64,000 bases of DNA. Origin: Marsupella aquatica. Lineage: Eukaryota > Marchantiophyta. Positions 45,402 through 57,745 of the stretch are shown here, piece after piece (the stretch's first letter is position 1; every line of letters starts with the position of its first letter). The stretch covers positions 11,532,001-11,596,000 of the forward strand of contig OZ316897.1 in NCBI GenBank assembly GCA_973895155.1, in the 5' to 3' direction. The notes below the pieces were generated by a model. The model did no database searches, was not told where the DNA came from, and saw only the letters and a list, made by a program, of their open reading frames with translations. The translations under genes were made by a program, and so were the position numbers.

Positions 45402-46238
45402 CAATAGTCGTTAGTAGTTTGACCCGAATCTTCAATTTTGTGTATCGTGGCCAGGAGTCACGGTTGGTGATAGATGCTACGGGTGCTTTATTTGTAGATC
45501 GTCAACCTTTGGTTCGAAACGACTCGGTACAGAGGCTACAGAATTTTGAGTGCATTCGCTCCCAGGGATGATTCAATCCCTGTATAGCTTGCCTTTGTTT
45601 AGCAGATTTGTATAGTGGATAATGTCTTTCTGGCCTGTTCTCCCCTTCTCATCTTCATTTTAACATCGGTGCGGTAACCCCTACACCGGAAGATCGAGGG
45701 AATTATGAAATCTTTATCTTGCTTTTGTGTTCAATCAATAATCGTAGATTGTGAATGATTTTCACGTTACTAGTTTTCTGAGGTTAAAGTTATTTCGAGA
45801 CGGTCGCAATGATGATCTGTACTTGCTAGGTTCAGTTTGATTGAAGTTTCATTCCACTTGAAGATTGCTTTCCTCCTCCGCTCAGAGGGGCAAGACGGGC
45901 TTAGACCCGTCTTGAAAATGAATCACTGATCTTCATAATAAAAAACAGGATGGTCAGTTATGTGCACCACCAGAATACTTGAAGTAAATGAAGGAATGTA
46001 ATCTGAAGTCCTTGGATTACTTACACTTCCATGCGCGCTGTTTCCACGAACTATCAAGAAACATAAGAGCAAAGAACACCCTACACAGGTAGCTCCCAGC
46101 TAGTACACGTAGACTACGGGGTAATAACAAAGACAGAAGATGACAGTACCTATAGGGTAGAGGAGGATATCTGCTTGCGAAAAGAAGTTAGGATGAAGGT
46201 TTGAGTGAAGGCGTCCGAAAAAACCGAGGAATGGTCGT
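45402..46238. other. 3' flank of the lectin kinase and spacer
   Basis: No coding evidence. The kinase 3' untranslated region should occupy the first few hundred bases. The only structured element seen is the perfect hairpin at 45891-45914. Confidence 0.5.
45891..45914. other. Perfect hairpin with 9-bp stem and 6-nt loop
   Basis: CAAGACGGG (45891-45899) and CCCGTCTTG (45906-45914) are exact inverted repeats around CTTAGA. It lies about 490 bp after the kinase stop codon, so it could be a 3'-end RNA structure or a chance palindrome. Confidence 0.55.
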
Positions 46239-46569
46239 TCATTCTGCCCCGAAATAAAAAGCTACCCATTCGTTCCAGGTTGAATGCGTCAAGCTCCAAC
46301 AAACCAGCTTTGACACTACACACTTCAAGTTTGTCCGCTGATTCCCAGGGAGAGCTGAATAATTAGTACGCAATACAATTCTAGTTGGAAGAAGACACCC
46401 GCACAGTTTCATTAAGTCGGAACCATACTCGAAAGGGCACCGTACTTGTCGCGACCTAAGGCCGGAAGCTTTCAGTAGCCACCACCACGCAATCGTGTCG
46501 CGACCAAGGGGCTCCAGTGACGACATGGAGATCCAAACCCGAGAGAGACGCATAAGTGAGTGAAAGTAC

Positions 46570-46834
46570 CTTCATCCCCGGGTGCGTTCTGTAAATGGTA
46601 CTTCTGGTGGTGAAGCAGCTCAAGGGCTTCTAAGAACGGTGCCAAAATGAAGATCAGATTAGTATGAGCGTACTGAGTTGTGGGCGTCTGATCGGGGTAA
46701 CTGTCCTGTTTTGGGGTTCTCATTTCAACAGCTAGCTTTACAACTTCTTGTGAGAATGCTTCATCTCGATTGAGGAAGTCCTGTGACGAAAGTCCTCGAG
46801 GAAGTGCTGGAGTAAATTGAAAGTTTCCCACCAT
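46570..46834 (-). CDS. Possible exon of an unrecognised gene
   Basis: The minus strand has a well-behaved reading frame from an ATG at 46834 (MVGNFQFTPALPRGLSSQDF, then FSQEVVKLAVEMRTPKQDSY, then LIFILAPFLEALELLHHQKY). It ends at a consensus donor (GATGAAG|GTACTT) at 46570. The amino-acid composition is that of a real protein. An adjoining frame to the right (up to 47025) contains VEMTWVWDAAKKVEVKLEA but does not join in phase by any clear splice site. Downstream frames (46239-46553) are unconvincing. It could be a small gene, a fragment or a pseudogene. Confidence 0.35.
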
Positions 46835-47527
46835 ATGACATTAATAAATATCCTAAGTGTTGCTGCTTCCAACTTGACTTCCACCTTTTTGGCTGCATCC
46901 CAGACCCATGTCATCTCCACTTTATCCGGCCTTGAATATTTTAGACTTCGGTATGCAACTGAACGATATGCAACTAAAGTCGTGTTTTCTTCTCGGATAA
47001 GTCTTGGGGTTAGACTACCATCCAATTCTACAGGACGTTTCCCTTTTCCCTGTCCCAGTTTTTGCCTTTTACGTTACCAATCTTAAGTTTTTATAACAAA
47101 GCGCAACCCACTATTTCGACAGGGAACCATGACTGCTTGGTGGGAAACCAAAGAAATTACTCAATGACACGACAGAAATCTCTACACTGCTTAATTTTTT
47201 CATGAACTGATCAAAATTAGAATCTTTCCAGTAAGCCCATTGACTGTGGCAGACACTCGACATGAATATACAGCGCAGTTCACAGCCTTTCGACGTACAA
47301 TCTAATCACGAGTCTCGTAGAGAAAGATAGACTAATTGATGACGTCTGTACAGATCATTGATTTTGCAGAATGATCACCTCAAAGTGGAGAGTTTCAAAA
47401 TGCGAAAGTATACCGAGTGTGCTACCTAAGATAAATTTACAACGATAGAAATCTTAGAAACACAGAAACAAGGAAAACTCCTGCGCCATGTTTCTGGTTT
47501 CGAAAAAGGTTTGGCATAATGACAAAT

Positions 47528-50410
47528 TTATGAACTCATGTCTGGCTCCCTAGGATTGCTGTTCTTTATCAAGGTACGGAAGAGCCAGTCTTTGATAATC
47601 TTAACAAATTCGTCAGGAGTCTCTTCATGAGGCAAATGTCCACAGTTCTTTATGCGCTTGAATTCTGCATTAGGAAACACTTTCGCCAGATTCTCGCTGT
47701 TCCAATCGGGGACAATTCGATCCGTGTCTCCTGTCACCACCAACACTGCAAACAGGCCGACCACGGAAGAGAAACGATGTCTGAGATCGCTGAGATAAAC
47801 ACAAACTACTTTAAAAAGGTATCAATGAGTGCGGTTCTGATGGCCTCTGGTAAATTTCGTCCTGTTGCCAACCTGCCTGCGGCCCATAACCTTTTTGCCA
47901 TAAGCCCACTGTCATCAGTGTGCTTTCATGCCACAGTAATAAATTCTTTAGGCAAATTTCTAAAGACCCTTGAACCCTAAACCCTGGAAAGACATTTAGC
48001 ATTAGGTTTCTGAATAGCAATTTTCCATCCGCTTTTGCAAATTCTAGGTGGCCAACAACTTGCAGTGCAGAATCAGACGCACCTGGGCACTTGACATCTT
48101 GGAGCTTCTTCTTTCCAGAAGCTTCCTCCTCTGTTTTATCTATAAGAGCTAGACAATACTCCAACAATGCTCTTTCCCAATCTCGACATTGGAGAGGCTG
48201 CAACCAAAACGTCGATGTCGAGGTCAGAGGGAAATGTTGCAATACCGAGGCTTGAGATCGTAGACAAAAGCAACACAATGTTCCACCTCAATCTCCTCTG
48301 TGCAGCTGTAAGGAAATAGGGTTAAAGCGAGGTTAGCTCAAACATTACCCTGGTGTAGCCATCCAAGATATACTTGTCTGCTTTCAAGCCATCGTAGAAA
48401 GCGTAGCGCACAGCCCAAGGGCCACCCTTATCCATAATTCTACGAACCTGTTCCCCAGTCGATCGACAACATTAAACTTGATCCCTCGTTGAAGGATTCC
48501 TCATCAAATACACAGATCAGAGCAATGAAGACTCAACTCGACGTAGGGCAGCTCTCAGATGAGCCAACTGTTTTTGTCAAGAATTGCTAACGAAAGGAGT
48601 CAACAAATTTCGTCCTCGATTCTGAATCATGTCACAGAATCCAGAAGTGGTGCTTACCAACCATACCGCCGGTGGAGATCGAAATAAAAATCCTAGGAGC
48701 TTGTTGAGGAGCAGCTGCACAAATTTCTTGACCATACTCAGAAAGCCTTTTAACTTCACCCAGATCCATAGAAGAGCGGCCCGAAATTTAGAAAAGAAGT
48801 CAGTTCTTTCATTTTTCATCTCCCCCTCGAGTGTACTTTCCTGTTGGGCGGCCTGCCTAGAATAAGCAATCTGCTGCATAACAAGTGGGGCAACCACTGC
48901 AGGCGCCACCAATATCAACGCTGCTATTTTCTCTGGGGCCTCAAAGTACGCGTCAACCGCTACTAAACTTCCTGCTGAGTGCCTGGCCCCTTCCCCATTC
49001 ATCAACATCGTCCAATTGAGCTCCTGATGGAGAAAGACCTCTGCTAAAATCTCTCACATGACCTGTAGCTTCTGAGTTCTGGCAGGATACCAGTTCTTAC
49101 ATTTCAATGAAGGGATGATCTTCCAATGTAAACCACACCGTAGACGTCTAGAGCTTGTTGGAAAATGTGGAATCAAACAAAAAGCTTATCAAAGGATTTT
49201 CAAAACTGTTCCCGGGTTAGATTCGCTAAAGACACTTGCAACTTGTGAAGCTATATAGCACTAGCAGTCTGTAATTAAATCCAATCATCACGTCGGTCAA
49301 GATCCAACCATAATTTTGATGTTCAGACTCGTGCGGCGCATTTAAAATCCTGCTTGACCATATAACGAATTGATTTTTGATTCTTGCAGCCTATTTCATT
49401 CGTATTCATGCACGGACAAATGTAGGGGGCAGGGAACCATTCAGTTGCCTAGGTCACTGAGCGAAATTCACTGCTGTCGGTCTTCTTTCCATCTAACAAC
49501 AAGACAACCACTTTGACGGTGACTTGCTTTGCAGTAAAGATAAATCCAAAATGAAGAAATTCGGGATATAATAAGAGAAGGGGAATTGCGGCAAATACCC
49601 AATCACTATCGCTTGGTCGGACTTCAGGAAATCTATGAATGCCAGAGTAGCTGCAGCAGAGAAAGCTACGGTGTAGGCATTTTTGAACTTCTGCCGTGAT
49701 TCCTTTCCTGCGGAGGAGGAAGAACTCGGAAATGTGCGAGATGTGAACCCAAAAGCTGGCCGGTCAAATGCAAGTACAGCAGCGCCTAGCATCTCCGCCA
49801 GCTTAGGCATCACCCTCTCCCACGAGAATAACGATGCCCCAAATCCATGCAAAAGAATTGCAGGAAGGGTCACTTTCTGTTCATCAGTCTGGTCATTTGC
49901 AACATCAGCAGCGACAGCAGGAGAAGAAGAATGTGTATCCCAAACAGTACCCGGACGGGATATTTTATGGTGGATCTGTACGCCATAGTATTCAGCAAAC
50001 CGGCTGTCTGGATCAGCAAGGAGGTGTGGCTCCAGGAGCTGTGTCTGGTCCACTCCAGCAATGAGCCGTTTCAGCTTCTCCTTGACTACCTCTTTCTTTG
50101 CCTGCTCCGAATTCAGCCCTTCCTCACCACTCTGCCCCAAAGATTCATCACCCACAAGAGGCCCTGTAGAACTGATTGCTCTGATGGGCAAAGCTGGGCC
50201 CCTCCTCAGCTGAGAAGTCCTCCTTCCCTTTTCTTGCTGTCGGATGCATTTCTCGATCAGTGAAGCTGCGTTGCGATGCTTCTGTGTTAGTGCAGAGAAA
50301 GACGTTCGTAGCTGAGCTGCCGCTGGTCTGCAACTGGAAGCAAAGAAAATCAGCTTCTGGTCCTGCAAGGAGAGAAAGGAGGGACAAAGGAGGGTCAGAG
50401 GGACGGTCAT
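47528..50410 (-). CDS. Alpha/beta hydrolase, probably plastid-targeted, five exons
   Basis: An alpha/beta-fold hydrolase of a plant family with a long N-terminus; its substrate is unknown. Minus-strand exons 50410-49599, 48982-48658, 48447-48349, 48197-48083 and 47745-47528 join in phase to 522 aa. The first 80 residues are Ser/Arg-rich with few acids, as in transit peptides. The oxyanion loop is HGFGAS (188-193), followed by FDRPAFGFTSR. The nucleophile elbow GHSAG (Ser273) is split by intron 1. GDTDRIVP provides the acid (Asp459) and NCGHLPHEE the His (His487), so the triad is complete. The cap region includes VRRIMDKGGPWAVRYAFYDG and PLQCRDWERALLEY. The start is uncertain: the first 16 codons read through a pyrimidine-rich tract ending TTGCAG, so the ATG may sit in an intron, with the real first exon further right. 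Confidence 0.9.
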
Positions 50411-51130
50411 GTTTCTTCCCCGAATCCCCTCCTTCTCAGCTCTCCCACCTTCTCTCTACTTCGCTGCACTCTCACAATATCGCGATATCCTATGAGAGTC
50501 TCTTTCTGTTCTCTTTTCCTCTGCTTCAGAAATCTCTCTTCGTGTCCAGACGTAGGAAGTGCATCTGTTGGGATTTCTAAGTTTCCGGCTCTTTTCTTCT
50601 CGCTCTTCTGTGACGGATTGGCCAGAATGTTACCATATGGATACAGGGATTGCAATTGATTGCCCTGATCTCTTATCTCCAATTGATTCCCCTGATCGCT
50701 TCAAATTCGCTTTCTCTGTATTCAAAGGACGAGAAGATCTTCTCTTGCAGAAGAGTACTGAGTTTCCTGTGTTGGCTCTCTCTCACAAAAGCGAAAGTCT
50801 ACTCTCTCAGAATCTGGTTATTCTGGCTATCCTCTTTTTCGCAATGCCAACGAATTGATCTGTTTGACAGAAACTGAGTGCTCCATCTTCCATCCAACTT
50901 TCAGCCCCACATGAAGAGTTGTGCTCTACCACACTTCGAGGTTTGAACACTCGTTCAAACCCAACACTTCTGTTCTCTTAACTTCAAAAAAAGGCTTTGT
51001 GTTTCTGATTACTTAAAATGGACGGGAAGGAGAGCCTGATTAGTTATGTGCTTCTTAACTTTTAAAAAAAAGGCTTTGTGCTTCTGATTAATTAAGATGG
51101 ACTGGAAGGAGAGACTCATATTGACTTGAC
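50411..51130. other. Upstream region of the hydrolase gene
   Basis: It should contain the leader and promoter of the leftward hydrolase, and perhaps an extra 5' exon. A minus frame from 50682 is open for 91 codons to the hydrolase start region but has no recognisable content. A short near-duplicate (AAAAAAAGGCTTTGTG...CTTCTGATTA, two copies about 75 bp apart) lies at 50985-51110. Confidence 0.4.
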
Positions 51131-51132
51131 CA

Positions 51133-51520
51133 ATGGATTACAGGCTGTGGTCAATTGGCCAGGGGATTAGCCTAGAACCGAGAGGTCCCAGGTTCAATCC
51201 CCCCTCCGCACGCAAGGGGTGGGGAAGGTATGTGTGTGTGGAGTGTAATGATGGGAGTCCTGGTTTCTACTCAGCCCCTAGCTGGTCTGCATTGGGGCCA
51301 TGGTTCAACCCTCTTTCCCTCCTAGTCTGGTCCTGTTGGATCTTGGATATTGTCCCCTTGTGGCTACCCTACATAAAATCTCATGTTGTGGAACAGGAAG
51401 TCTATCCTCTACATAAAATCTCATGTTGTGGAACAGGAAGTCTATCCTCTGCTACAGTAGATAGGCTTGCTAGATGGGCCTGCTTTTGGCTTTCAAGGCC
51501 AAAAAAAAAAAACCAAGGCA
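51133..51520 (+). mobile_element. tRNA-headed SINE-like element
   Basis: The 5' part is tRNA-like: an A-box-like TGGTCAATTGG (51148-51158) and a polymerase III B box GGTTCAATCCC (from 51191) about 32 bp downstream. A body follows, then an A-rich tail after TTTCAAGGCC near 51500. A reverse-complement relative lies at 61021-61250, sharing GAGTC(C/T)TGGTTTCT, TCAGCCCC(T/C)AGCT, GGTTCAACCCTCT and CTGTTGGATC. Two or more dispersed copies with this structure indicate a retroposed SINE family rather than a working tRNA gene. Confidence 0.7.
51371..51450 (+). repeat. Perfect 40-bp tandem duplication inside the SINE-like element
   Basis: ACATAAAATCTCATGTTGTG plus the next 20 bases occur twice back to back (51371-51410 and 51411-51450) without a difference, so the duplication is recent. 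Confidence 0.85.
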
Positions 51521-51559
51521 ACTCCTAGGTGGACAGAATATTCCTGTCTAATCTAAGTA

Positions 51560-54392
51560 ATTTGGTGGATTATGGAAACCTACATTCTGCAGTCTATTGT
51601 CTAGAGTGAAACTTCACTTTAGACCATCACTTTGGGTGGGGGCAAGTTTTGAGGCCAGGCAAAAGGTGAAGAAGGCAATTGAGGGCATGAGCAAAGCTTG
51701 GGCAGTCAGGCTAGTAGTAGTAGTAGGGGATCTCATAGTTTACTATTTAAGGATTCGTAACTCACCTGTTAAAATTATTGCCAGAAGTGCTAAGGACCAT
51801 CAAATTGGTGAGTTAGTTTCTTGACCAACAGCTCACCATATAGCATGTTCATCTTGGAACATGCTACATTTTTTTTGTTTTTTTGGTGAAATGCAGGTGA
51901 TCTAAAATTTTTGTGGCAAATATAAACAGGATATTGATTAGGAAGGCTGATATTGAAAAGTTGTGCACATAAAGTACAAGTGTAAAAGTACACATGTAAA
52001 GAAAAATAATAATGAACAGGAAAAGTTTAAGTCTATGGTATTGGGTTGTGCACATACTATACACCAGTAGAGATACTTATATACTTACCTTAGGTAATGA
52101 CACTCAACTGCATTAAAACCATAAATTTAGGACAGAACTTAAAGACACAAGGAGTGCACTTTATTTAGATTATTTCTTCTTCACTCATCAGAATAAGGGC
52201 TAGAATTTTGTGAGCTCTGTATAGGTTGGATGATCAAATATAGCAAAGACTACAAAATTTAAAGGGGTGCCAGAATAAATTCAAAATCTAAACTATACAA
52301 GGGATGCACCTTGGTAAGACACATTGAATTAAAAATACATAATAAAAGAAGTTTCAATAAGACAAAATACTGGAAGGTGCATTCCACCAGCAGTTTCATA
52401 ATTTCCGGTGAGTTAATTTCTTGACCGAACAGCTCACCATAAGTTGTACGTGAGCACAGCACAGAACCTAGCCAAACTATTGGGAAAAGTACCCTGGCTT
52501 GATCATGGAGAAGCTTTAGGCCCAAATCAGTGCTTCCTTGCTATGCAAAGTTTTGCACAATTGCCACCAGGTGAAGGGGCTTGCCAATGATACAACAAGG
52601 TTTTTTTAAAAGTTTAAGTGACTATTCATCACAATCAATGGTCCAGATGTGACTGAACGTTGATCTAACATGCATAATGTGGCCATAGAAAATTTTTGCT
52701 AAGCCTTGGCCCAACATACAAAAGGAAACCATGGCTCAAACAGTTGTGGAAGAAACCCACCCACAATAAAACTCCAGCTTTGACATTCCCTCATATTGCA
52801 CAGTTTATTACTCGTAAGTGAATTTCAACAAAATCCCAGGATACCCTATGCAATCAAGTGGCACCATCACAATGCAAAGTGATGGTGCGGGCTAAAAATA
52901 TGGCTAAGGTGATGAAAAATCACAATGAAAATGTTTGAAAGTATCACTAGGATTGGAATATAGGGTTACGGACACATTGCTGGCTAACAAGAAATATACA
53001 ATACTGTGCAATAACAAAATATGAAGTACGAAATGGATTTCATTAGCGAAACCTCAAGCTACACAACTACAGTAGTGCATTGAAGAGAAAACTATATTTT
53101 TTTGGAGTTTAAAGTAGACAGTGCCTAATGGCTACCACATGTGTGGCACATACATACAACACGAATTGAACCAGAGACCAGCTGGAACAGAATTTGGTGG
53201 GTCACACAGTGCCTGTGTTTCATAGCTATTGATGAAAGTTTCAAGAAGCCAGATAGAGTTTGTACTGCAGTATTGGAGAGTAAACTCAAGGTTTATCAAA
53301 ATCCAAAGTTGTGACTGATGTCTCACATCTCTAGTGTCCTCATTTGTTTTCTTCCCACCCATCATGCACAAATAATGACAGGGGTTTTAATTGGCTTTAG
53401 TGAAAGCCTTATGCCTTTGGAGATTTTATATCCAATTTGGGGCATTTTTAGTTAAGATGAGGCTTCTACAAGACTCAATATTTCCTAGAGATTATTGGGG
53501 TAAAAATAAATTCTCTTGTTTAGTACTCCAAAATGTTGCACTTGATATGAGACCCCCTTTGGAGTGAGCACGTACCAGAGCTCAAATGAAGCCCAACTCC
53601 TTTGTATTTACAGATTTATTTGTACATTATACAGGTCATATGCCCATGAGCCCAAATAAAGTGGGCTCTAGTCACTTGGAGGCAGGGGCCAAAGAAATCA
53701 ACCTCAAAGGAAAATGCCATGAGAGGCCATAAACAACAAAGACCACTCTCCCTAACAGAACAGATCTATCCTCTCTCACCCCAAACCAAAAATTAAAAGT
53801 CCCTCATGCCAACCACGCTCCACCCCCCCCTAACCCACAACAATAAGAGAAAATTTGCCTTTCCCACAAATGCCGTCTCATTCTTGTCTGAATTTAAGCA
53901 GAAAATCCCCTTCTGTTAAATTGGAGTGTAAGGGGAATTGAGTGGTAAGCATGTGTTAAGGGTTTAGAGCTCAGGCAACATTTATAGGGGTCGTAGCTTG
54001 TTCGAGACTAGTACTTGGATGAATTGGAGAATGCTTTCCCCACATTTTTGAAGTAGCTGTTGCATTGAAAGCCCATTTAGCATTTATTAATAAAATATAC
54101 CCATACAATGTAAACAATACACATTTATTTAGAAATTTAAGCCTCCATGGTGCAAGAAGTCATTTTGGGGATGAACCACCATGTTCAGTCTAAGGACTAC
54201 TAATCTAAACAATGCACTTAAAAGAGGAAGTGAGGTCATATAGCACAGCATGTTTATTCTCTCTCCTACAATACATTACGCTGAGGTGGTTGATTTTGGG
54301 GCCTCTATTCAAATCTATCCTTGTGACCCTCCTTTTGAGTTTACCCCTGAGCTCTACTAAGCTTTAATTCAGTTTGTGGCTGAGTAGAGCTT
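51560..54392. other. Gene-free A+T-rich region
   Basis: All ORFs are under 90 codons and show no motifs. GTGAGTTA(G/A)TTTCTTGACC...CAGCTCACCATA occurs twice (near 51808 and 52408), a sign of dispersed repeat fragments. No further structure that I can support. Confidence 0.5.
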
Positions 54393-54394
54393 TA

Positions 54395-54776
54395 CACTGT
54401 TCACCGTAATTAGTGTGAGTAACACTAATTCAAGAGCGCCCATTTTTAGGGTCTACTCGCGAATTAGTGTTAGTCACACTAATTTTGTGCTAACACTATT
54501 TTCGCGCACATGAATTAGTGTTACTATGGTCTTAAAAGTGGCAAAATACAAAGAAAAAAACTATTTTAAAAAATCCACAACAATTAGTGTTACTTTGGAC
54601 TAGAGATCATCCGTTTTTTACAAGCAATTTAAACTAAACTGAAAAAAATTCATTTTGAAAACCGACAAAAATTAGTGTTACTTGGACTCAAAATCATTTT
54701 TACCAAAATTAGTGTTAGTAACATTAATTTTGTACTAACACTAATTCTTGCATAACACTAATTACGGTGAACAGTG
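54395..54776 (+). mobile_element. 382-bp MITE, copy 1
   Basis: Terminal inverted repeats begin CACTGTTCACCGTAATTAGT and end with the exact complement. TA dinucleotides flank both ends (54393-54394 and 54777-54778), the target duplication expected of Tc1/mariner-type (Stowaway-like) elements. CACTG ends also recall CACTA elements, but a 3-bp duplication does not fit. The interior has no coding capacity and repeats ATTAGTGTTA or its complement about ten times. A second copy lies at 58137-58518 in reverse orientation. Confidence 0.88.
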
Positions 54777-55935
54777 TAGTTCTTTGGCAGTTTGGTCTCT
54801 TGTGCTTTTTCGCTCTTAGGTTTCCTTGTTTTTCTAGCTGGTGTTTCCCCTTGTTTGGAAATTTTGCTTTTGGGATCCTGTCTCCTAGTCAGGTGCTTTT
54901 CGTTCTTTTGCAGTGATTTAGGAAGCGAGGTCATACATTTAGCATGCTTATTTTAATGTCTATTTTAACTTATTAAAAATATATAAAATCTATATTATCA
55001 TATCATAATTAAATCTGTATAACTAATCGCAAACAGAAGCTATGATTTGGGTGTAGACATCTAGAGTGAAGCCTCTAGACGGTAACTCTAGATAAAAGAA
55101 AACTAAAAGTGAAGTGCATACCAAAAACAAAGATGGGCAAAGATGAGCAGGAAACATAGATTCTTTTGCTAGACTTGTGTTTGTCTTATTCTTTTACTTT
55201 CCAGGAACGATATTCAGGCCAGTTTATTAAAAGATTCATTTTTTTGGTAGAAAGCAATGTAAATGAAAATGAATGTATTGTAAAGTTTCAAGTTGGAGGA
55301 GAATCTAGGCACATCAAGCTCGAACTGACGAACTGTGTGCACGAGGCAGCTGTGAGGCGTGGGCAGGGGTTGCGGGCCACCACACGGTTATAAATTAAAT
55401 TGTATTACTAATTTGCTATGAAAACCTACTTTTATGGTCTAAGTTTAAAATGAAATCTTTACTGTAGATTGTAACTCGGCATGCGTCATTTAAGTTTGGA
55501 GAGTGCACAGGGACAAATCATAAATTAGTGTGAATAAGAAAAGTCTTTTCTTGCACTTGTTTCATTAACTCAGTGATATTTACATTGTAAAGAATGGATA
55601 ATCAGGCTAGTATAATGTAAGGATTGATAACTAAGAAGGACATGGGTTGTGGTCATCCTTTGGGATTGAGAGGTTGAGAGATCAAGACCTACCCTCCTCT
55701 AGCATTTTAATAAAGATGTAGGGTAAACAATCAAATTGGAGGCAGGCTATGGCAGGGTTTGACATGGGCAGAGAAAGAAATGAGATGACGTCTTTGGATT
55801 TACAATGATTGACAATATCAATGCATATTAATGTCAAAATCCGTACGACTTGTGATATGGCTGCCCGCAGCCATTGCCCGACGCTAGAACAAATATAATT
55901 ACAATTAAAAGAGCCTCACCAGCTGTGCAGTAGAT

Positions 55936-56001
55936 GCTCCCTGAGTGGTAGTCGAGTAGACTTAGGCCCAACAGGGCAGGGGTTCGAAACCTGCCTGGCA
56001 C
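55936..56001 (+). repeat. tRNA-like polymerase III promoter sequence
   Basis: GTGGTAGTCGAG resembles an A box, and GGTTCGAAACC (55981-55991) is a perfect B box, at tRNA-like spacing. The acceptor-stem ends (GCTCCCT ... TGGCAC) do not pair well, and no clear anticodon arm forms. I take it as a SINE head or tRNA relic rather than a working gene. Confidence 0.5.
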
Positions 56002-56127
56002 AGTTCTTCTTTGTAACAAACCCCACCCAAAAGTGGGGTTCATTCATTAACTTTGACACTTAGAAAAAATTTACGTCCACATTTTTTCGCGGGCAGCCAA
56101 TGGGGATGGTTGCAGGCAGGGAGTGTG

Positions 56128-56149
56128 CGAGGCTCATTAATGAGCCTCG
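56128..56149. repeat. Perfect 22-bp palindrome
   Basis: CGAGGCTCATT is followed directly by its reverse complement AATGAGCCTCG, with no spacer. Confidence 0.85.
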
Positions 56150-56382
56150 ATATTGTCATTCGCGCGAATGTCTTTGGGAAGTTCAATTAATGTCAAAATA
56201 GAGAAAATTGCAAAGACAACAGCCCTACAATCTTCCCCCGAACACAATCTTATGGCCTTGTATTTGAATAGTGGGCCATGGGGTGCTCCATTCGAATAGT
56301 GCGCCCAGTGTGTTGTATTCAAGTTTTTAACTATGTGTTTTCATTTTTTGTATTTGCAGGGCGTTGTGTTTGAAAATGGGCG

Positions 56383-56494
56383 TTGTGTTTGAATATTGGC
56401 ATTGACATATGTTTCTAGGATTTTTTACTATTTGTGCTCAATGTAAAATAATTTAGGGTCACATTTCGGACAGAATGCCAATATTCAAACACAA
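56383..56494. repeat. 21-bp perfect inverted repeat around a 70-nt loop
   Basis: TTGTGTTTGAATATTGGCATT at 56383-56403 is answered by its exact reverse complement at 56474-56494. The word GTTGTGTTTGAA also occurs as direct copies nearby (56363, 56523), so this may be the remnant of an inverted-repeat transposon. Confidence 0.75.
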
Positions 56495-56773
56495 TGCGCG
56501 GCTGGGCATTTTGTTAAAATGACATTGTGTTTGAAGAAAAAATACATTTTCTTATGGAGGTCACCTAAAAAATCCATTTCTGAACACAATGCCCGGGCAC
56601 TGCATTTGGAGGAAGACACTAGTAGGCAGAACTTAAAGTATAAACCAATAAAGTTGAGTTGGGAGAACATACATGCTCAAATACTTCAGAGACTTGGTTT
56701 ACTCTAAGTCATTTTTCAATTACTTCACAAGTATCTTGATGAGAAAATGTATTTATGGCTAAACTGAGCTCTT

Positions 56774-56790
56774 GGGGGGGGGGGGGGGGG
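56774..56790 (+). repeat. Homopolymer of 17 G
   Basis: An uninterrupted run of G followed by TTGGG. It could form G-quadruplex structures. Its exact length is prone to sequencing and assembly error. Confidence 0.8.
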
Positions 56791-57439
56791 TTGGGTTGTC
56801 ACTTCCATGAAAGTGGCACATGAGGTGCGACAAAATATAGACCCATTTAAATGGGTGCAACAAAAGACTTCCAAAGTTTTGTTGAAGAACAGATAGAGCA
56901 TATTTTATTGATTGGTAGGCTTTAAAGAACAAACAGGCCTATTTAATTACGGACCCCACTAGAGGTCCCTTCCAAAATTCCTGGCACCACAGCGTGCCAC
57001 GTCAACAACAACTGCAACAAACAAGATTCGTCGATTTTGTGAATCAAAATTATAGTTTTCATTCGTGTTTGTGTCAATTTGGGTGTAAATTTTGGAACGC
57101 CGTGCCATAAAAAGGAAAGTAAAAACATTGGAAATGCAAAGAGCAATACGGTTAAAACTGTCACTATGTAACCGTTTTAGTTACATTCCAATTTTAAAAT
57201 TTAAATTCAAAGATTTATAAAAAGTATTTTTCATATAATAAATAATGACTAATAACTAACTTGATAACTTACTTGTTAAACCACAACTCCCGGTATGTAA
57301 GGACCTCTCGTATTGTACGGCCATTAACGTTGGGAAGAGCACATAGAAACCCAGGATCGGGGAGGAGGAATGGCTGGAATCTTGAAAGTTCATCGAATTT
57401 TATACTCAAAACTATTTACTCATTCTCAAAACAAAAAAT

Positions 57440-57745
57440 ACCCAGTCGTAGATCTCATTGAGATCTTTCTTTTGCACCCTAGATCGCCTTCTAACATGGA
57501 TGAATAAGATTTCTAGAGGCATTACAAAATGGACGGCAAAGATCATAAAATCAACAAAATCGACGGCTAGGGAGGCTTGGATTTGTTTAATTTTTCATTT
57601 GAAAAATATTAACCCATTTGCGAAACGGACAGAACCCATCCATAGATCTATTTGAGATCTTTCTTTTGAGCCATAGATTGGCCATTATGATGGACGGACG
57701 AGATTTCCGGAGATAAGAAATGGAGACGGCTCAGATCGACTCTTG
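57440..57745. repeat. Diverged duplication of about 200-bp spacing
   Basis: GTAGATCTCATTGAGATCTTTCTTTTG and its relative CATAGATCTATTTGAGATCTTTCTTTTG are each followed by a similar series: a TAGAT word, then ATGGA(T/C), AGATTTC and ATGGA(C/G)ACGG-like words. The copies are 75-80 per cent similar by eye. Confidence 0.55.

Noticed and set aside
51140-51210. Functional tRNA gene
   Set aside because: A and B boxes are present, but acceptor and anticodon stems do not pair and the sequence continues into a repeated body, as in a SINE.
54395-54776. CACTA-superfamily element
   Set aside because: The ends start CACTG, but the flanks show a TA duplication rather than 3 bp, which fits Tc1/mariner-type MITEs better.
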